DNA of 10,077 bases, from assembly GCA_037147235.1 (NCBI GenBank), contig JBAWVO010000235.1, positions 1-10,077 on the forward strand. Direction: 5' to 3'. This document shows, piece by piece, positions 7,434-10,077 of this stretch. Position 1 is the first letter of the stretch, and each line of letters begins with the position of its first letter. The position numbers and the translations under genes were made by a program. Source of the stretch: JANXQG01 sp037147235 (GTDB taxonomy: Bacteria; Planctomycetota; Planctomycetia; Pirellulales; Thermoguttaceae). Below the pieces are notes generated by a model, which searched no databases, was not told the DNA's origin, and was given only the letters and a program-made list of their open reading frames with translations.

Positions 7434-8504
7434 TCATTCAAAAAGCGGTGCCAGCGCATCATGGTGGGAATCGATCCATTGGTAGATGTCTAGCAGTATC
7501 TGCTCAACACCGCGAAGAGGCTGCCAGCCGAACTCGCGCTCGACCTTGCGGGCATCGGTCAGATAGATGCGCAAATCCATGGCGTTAGTTTTGGACACGG
7601 GGGTGATCGGGACACAATGGCCGCTTAGCGTTTGGCAGGCAGTAGTCAATTCCAGCAATGACACGGAGGTTCGCAATCCCCCGCCGACGTTGTAAACGCT
7701 GCCGTCCCATTTCTCGGGCAATCCCATCTGCAGTACCATGAGGTCGAATAGGTCGTCAACGTGCAATAGGTCGCGCACCTGCTTCCCTTGTCCCTCAAAG
7801 CCGATGTATTGCAACGGTTTCTGAAAATAATGCCGGGCAACCCAGAGCGTGATTACGCCTTGGTCAACTTTTCCCATTTGCCAGGGGCCGGCCAGAATTC
7901 CACAACGATTGATGATCCCCTTCATGCCGGTCGCGTAGACGTACTCTTGCAGCAATATCTCCGAGGCCAGCTTGCTGGCTCCGTAGAAGGAACGCGGGCC
8001 ATCCAGCGAGAAGGATTCGGCAATCCCCTTCTCGGAAAATCCTGCAATCTTGCCGGCATCGGTCCAGCAAAATCGCGTGGATTCTTCACGAAAAGGCAAA
8101 GCATTGATCGCGGAAATCGGATAAACGCGACTCGTGCTCAGGAGCATGAAGGCAGCACCCCGCAAGCGGGCCGCCTCCAGGCACTGGATGGTTCCGTTGA
8201 GATTGTTGTTCAGAACATAGCGTGGAGTTCCGCTGGCTCCCGCCTGGACCGAAGGCTCAGCAGCACAGTCGATGAGCAAATCAAAAGCGGGCAATGCCTC
8301 CAGGTCTTCCACGCAGCGCACATCTCCGTGGACAAAATGGACGCCGGCCGCGCGAAGGCGAGGTAAATTCAGCTCGCTTCCACGGCGATGTAGGTTGTCG
8401 AAAGCGGTGACGGTAACCCTGGGAAACTGGTTCTTGAAGCGGATCGCCAAGCTCGATCCCACAAATCCAGCTCCGCCCGTAATCAGGATGCTTTCAAAAG
8501 CCAT
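7434..8504 (-). CDS. Extended SDR NAD-dependent epimerase/dehydratase
   Basis: The 356-residue protein opens with ILITGGAGFVGS, the TGxxGxxG dinucleotide-binding motif (9-16), and has AFDNLHRRGSELNLPRL (34-50) and HGDVR (59-63), an arrangement that resembles CDP-paratose/tyvelose 2-epimerases. The active-site set is present: STS at 123-125 and Tyr174/Lys178 in SFYGASK. GKQVRDLLHVDDL at 240-252 and YNVGGG near 271-276 are the substrate-side motifs of nucleotide-sugar SDR enzymes. The likely reaction is epimerisation or dehydration of a nucleotide-linked hexose in the cytoplasm, using tightly bound NAD. ATG 8504 lies inside the end of the upstream SDR gene with a 22-bp overlap, so the two are probably co-translated. 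The exact substrate is unknown; assignment as a tyvelose epimerase would be over-reading. Confidence 0.9.
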   Translation of the reverse strand: MAFESILITGGAGFVGSSLAIRFKNQFPRVTVTAFDNLHRRGSELNLPRLRAAGVHFVHGDVRCVEDLEALPAFDLLIDCAAEPSVQAGASGTPRYVLNNNLNGTIQCLEAARLRGAAFMLLSTSRVYPISAINALPFREESTRFCWTDAGKIAGFSEKGIAESFSLDGPRSFYGASKLASEILLQEYVYATGMKGIINRCGILAGPWQMGKVDQGVITLWVARHYFQKPLQYIGFEGQGKQVRDLLHVDDLFDLMVLQMGLPEKWDGSVYNVGGGLRTSVSLLELTTACQTLSGHCVPITPVSKTNAMDLRIYLTDARKVEREFGWQPLRGVEQILLDIYQWIDSHHDALAPLFE

Positions 8505-9586
8505 GGTACACCGATCGTGGGCTGTTGGAGTCGATTGGACGCCGAATAGAAGATTTCCCGCAAAATGCGATCGAGATCATAACTGTAGGACCAAGCGGGG
8601 TAGTGGGCCTGAAACTTTCGTGTGTCGCTGATATACCAGATGTGGTCGCCGATCCGGTTCTGTTCTGAATAGACGACCTTCATCCGTTTACCGGCCATTT
8701 GCTCACAAAGCGTGATGGCCTCCTTCATCGAACAGTTGCTGTGGCGTCCGCCTCCTGCGTTGTAAACTTCGCCGGGGCGCGGAGCCTGATAAAAATGCCA
8801 GAACATGTTGATCAAGTCGAATGAGTGGATGTTGTCACGAACCTGCTTGCCACGGTAGCCGAAAACCGTATAGGTCTGACCGGATGTCGCACACTTGACC
8901 AGGTACGACAGGAATCCATGCAACAGGGTTCCAGAATGGCCTGGTCCCGTAAGACAACCACCACGAAATGTTCCGGTCTTCATCCCGAAGTAGCGGCCGT
9001 ACTCTTGAACCATTGCGTCGGCAGCTAGCTTCGAGACGCCGAACAACGAATGCTTGGTCTGATCAATCGACATCGATTCGTCAATGCCGTACTTGGCAAA
9101 GGCGTGGTCGGGAGCTACTTCCCATCGGGACTCCAGTTCCACCAGTGGCAGCTTATTCGGGTTGTCGCCGTAAACTTTGTTCGTGGAGGTGAAAATAAAC
9201 ACCGCATCAGGGCAATGCTTGCGCGTCGCTTCCAGCAGAACCAAGGTGCCGTTCGCGTTAACGGAAAAGTCCGTGTGCGGATCTTTCGCCGCCCAGTCGT
9301 GGGAAGGTTGTGCCGCCGTATGGATAACCAGAGCGATGTCCTTGCCGTATTCGGCGAAAACCGATTCAATGCTTGCTACGTCGCGGATATCGATGTCGTG
9401 GTGGCGGTATGCTGGAATGGTCGCCTCAAGTTCGCGACGGCTCCACCTGGTGGAGGCATCGTCACCGAAGAAAACCTGTCGCATGTTGTTGTCAATGCCG
9501 ACGACTTCAAAACCCTTGCCGCTAAAAAAACGCACAGCCTCTGCGCCAATAAGTCCTGCCGATCCGGTTACGATTACCACGCTCAT
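8483..9586 (-). CDS. Extended SDR epimerase, CDP-paratose 2-epimerase-like, with Phe at catalytic Tyr site
   Basis: The 367-residue protein has VIVTGSAGLIG with TGxxGxxG at 7-14, VVGIDNNMR at 28-36, DIDIRD at 64-69 and FTSTNKVYGDNPNKLP at about 132-147, the last shared with CDP-paratose/tyvelose 2-epimerases. RGKQVRDNIHSFDLI at 225-239 and EVYNAGGGRHSN near 253-264 complete the nucleotide-sugar SDR pattern. At the YxxxK position the sequence reads HSLFGVSK, so Phe182 replaces the usual Tyr while Lys186 remains; the codon is TTC. I recall the same Phe in close relatives, so it may be a subfamily trait and not damage. The protein may use another residue as base, or serve as a partner of the adjacent complete SDR. 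It is the first gene of the minus-strand block visible here; its ATG has only a weak upstream GA-rich stretch, with a hairpin repeat 16 bases before it. Confidence 0.87.
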   Translation of the reverse strand: MSVVIVTGSAGLIGAEAVRFFSGKGFEVVGIDNNMRQVFFGDDASTRWSRRELEATIPAYRHHDIDIRDVASIESVFAEYGKDIALVIHTAAQPSHDWAAKDPHTDFSVNANGTLVLLEATRKHCPDAVFIFTSTNKVYGDNPNKLPLVELESRWEVAPDHAFAKYGIDESMSIDQTKHSLFGVSKLAADAMVQEYGRYFGMKTGTFRGGCLTGPGHSGTLLHGFLSYLVKCATSGQTYTVFGYRGKQVRDNIHSFDLINMFWHFYQAPRPGEVYNAGGGRHSNCSMKEAITLCEQMAGKRMKVVYSEQNRIGDHIWYISDTRKFQAHYPAWSYSYDLDRILREIFYSASNRLQQPTIGVPWLLKAS

Positions 9587-9602
9587 GAGGGGCTTTCTTA
9601 GC

Positions 9603-9656
9603 TAGGACGGCCTTCCTGGGCCGTCTGAAAATCGACGGGCTAGGAAGCCCATCCTA
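9603..9656. repeat. Imperfect hairpin repeat in leader of epimerase gene
   Basis: Two 23-base arms (9603-9625 and 9634-9656) with an 8-base loop can pair at 20 of 23 positions, counting one G-U pair. The arms share the core pattern TAGGAnGGnCTTCCTnGnCCGTC. From memory this resembles a short palindromic repeat seen in many planctomycete genomes; no search was possible. It starts 16 bases before the epimerase start codon, so a transcript from further upstream would carry the fold in its leader. Confidence 0.75.
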
Positions 9657-10042
9657 CATGATGATTTGCACAACTTATTCTTTTTCGACGACTGCCTGAA
9701 GCGACTTGTAGCAAACGAGGCTTGGTGGGGCAATACCAAATTGCGGCGGATTTTAAAGCAACGAGGTAAACTCACGGAGACACGTTCTTGTGCGACAGAA
9801 TCAGGGGTAGAGCTTCGGCCAACCCGTCAGCCTTTGTCCCGACATGCAACATGTTGTGCTGACAGCAAAGCTGCCAATACAACCGATTGTGGTTAACGGT
9901 TTGCGCAGGTTCTCGTTTGCAGCCTGATTAGGACAAGCGAATCAAGTGATCGGTGGATCGGATGCTCAGGGGCATAAATGGCCCTTTTCCGCCGAAGGCA
10001 GTATTAGGCCCGTGCTTTAGCAACCAAAACCTCCCATTCCCC
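9657..10042. other. Intergenic region upstream of the epimerase gene
   Basis: No convincing gene is present. The 84-bp repeat copy 2 lies at 9811-9894. A 26-codon minus-strand frame (9772-9852) beginning in the repeat and a plus-strand frame at 9666-9896 have no recognisable content. A promoter for the minus-strand block is expected here, but I found no well-matched -35/-10 pair. Elsewhere I see nothing specific. Confidence 0.55.
9811..9894 (-). repeat. 84-bp dispersed repeat, copy 2 (inverted relative to copy 1)
   Basis: The reverse complement of this segment matches 5971-6054 at 77 of 84 bases with no gaps, including the CAACATGTTG palindrome. It lies upstream of the first epimerase gene, so the two copies bracket 3.8 kb holding both epimerases, the DPM1-like glycosyltransferase and the methyltransferase remnant. 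Confidence 0.85.
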
Positions 10043-10077
10043 CCGCGTCCCGACCGCCTACGGCGGTCGGGACGCGG
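10043..10077. repeat. Perfect 16-bp inverted repeat at window edge
   Basis: Arms 10043-10058 and 10062-10077 are exact reverse complements separated by TAC. The palindrome reaches the last base of the window and may be longer. It is very GC rich, with no T-tract visible inside the window, so it may be an extragenic palindromic repeat or part of a terminator for a gene outside. Confidence 0.85.

Noticed and set aside
7788..8366. A 192-codon plus-strand frame opposite the second SDR gene
   Set aside because: Antisense shadow of a well-supported SDR gene; no recognisable domain or ribosome-binding site.
9050..9601. A 183-codon plus-strand frame opposite the first SDR gene
   Set aside because: Antisense shadow of a gene with a full set of SDR motifs.
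9772..9852. A 26-codon minus-strand frame starting inside repeat copy 2
   Set aside because: No ribosome-binding site, and the matching frame in copy 1 differs only by amino-acid-changing substitutions and does not end at the same place; it is better explained as part of a repeat.
9666..9896. A 76-codon plus-strand frame upstream of the epimerase gene
   Set aside because: It crosses the repeat copy 2 and has no ribosome-binding site or recognisable content.
9603..10077. CRISPR array or transposon ends
   Set aside because: The repeats here are single palindromes of different types without regular spacers, and there is no cas or transposase gene in the window.

Overview
This window reads as part of a surface-polysaccharide (O-antigen/exopolysaccharide-like) biosynthesis locus in a free-living bacterium. 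No single gene fixes the taxon. The small dispersed palindromic repeats and the set of enzymes fit a planctomycete, probably Pirellulales-like, but this is a recollection-based inference and not proof.

Layout. A plus-strand gene (39-1187) encodes a SAM methyltransferase with a coiled-coil tail. It converges on a long block of minus-strand genes. In the order of transcription (right to left) these are: an SDR sugar-nucleotide epimerase with Phe at the usual catalytic Tyr position (8483-9586); a second SDR epimerase/dehydratase overlapping it by 22 bp (7434-8504); a DPM1-like family 2 glycosyltransferase starting at GTG behind a strong ribosome-binding site (6543-7406); a methyltransferase remnant coupled to it by an ATGA overlap but lacking the middle of its domain (6182-6546); a roughly 300-bp gap holding a repeat copy; a second SAM methyltransferase (5034-5885); a polytopic GT-C-like membrane protein (3291-4913); and a large protein with two tandem GT-A glycosyltransferase domains (1316-3193).

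How they may work together. The two SDR proteins would make or modify a nucleotide sugar, possibly of the CDP-paratose/tyvelose class. The DPM1-like enzyme would place a sugar on a polyprenyl phosphate. The membrane protein could use such a lipid-linked sugar on the outer face of the membrane, and the tandem glycosyltransferase would extend the glycan. The methyltransferases would decorate sugars or lipid-linked intermediates. No polymerase, flippase, export protein or nucleotidyltransferase is visible here, so the locus must continue outside the window.

Non-coding content. An 84-bp repeat occurs twice in inverted orientation (5971-6054 and 9811-9894) and brackets the epimerase-glycosyltransferase block. 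Two hairpins lie upstream of the first epimerase gene: an imperfect 23-bp stem at 9603-9656 and a perfect 16-bp stem at 10043-10077. No RNA gene, CRISPR array, transposase or defence system was seen. The most informative points are the deleted methyltransferase, the Phe-for-Tyr SDR and the inverted repeats.
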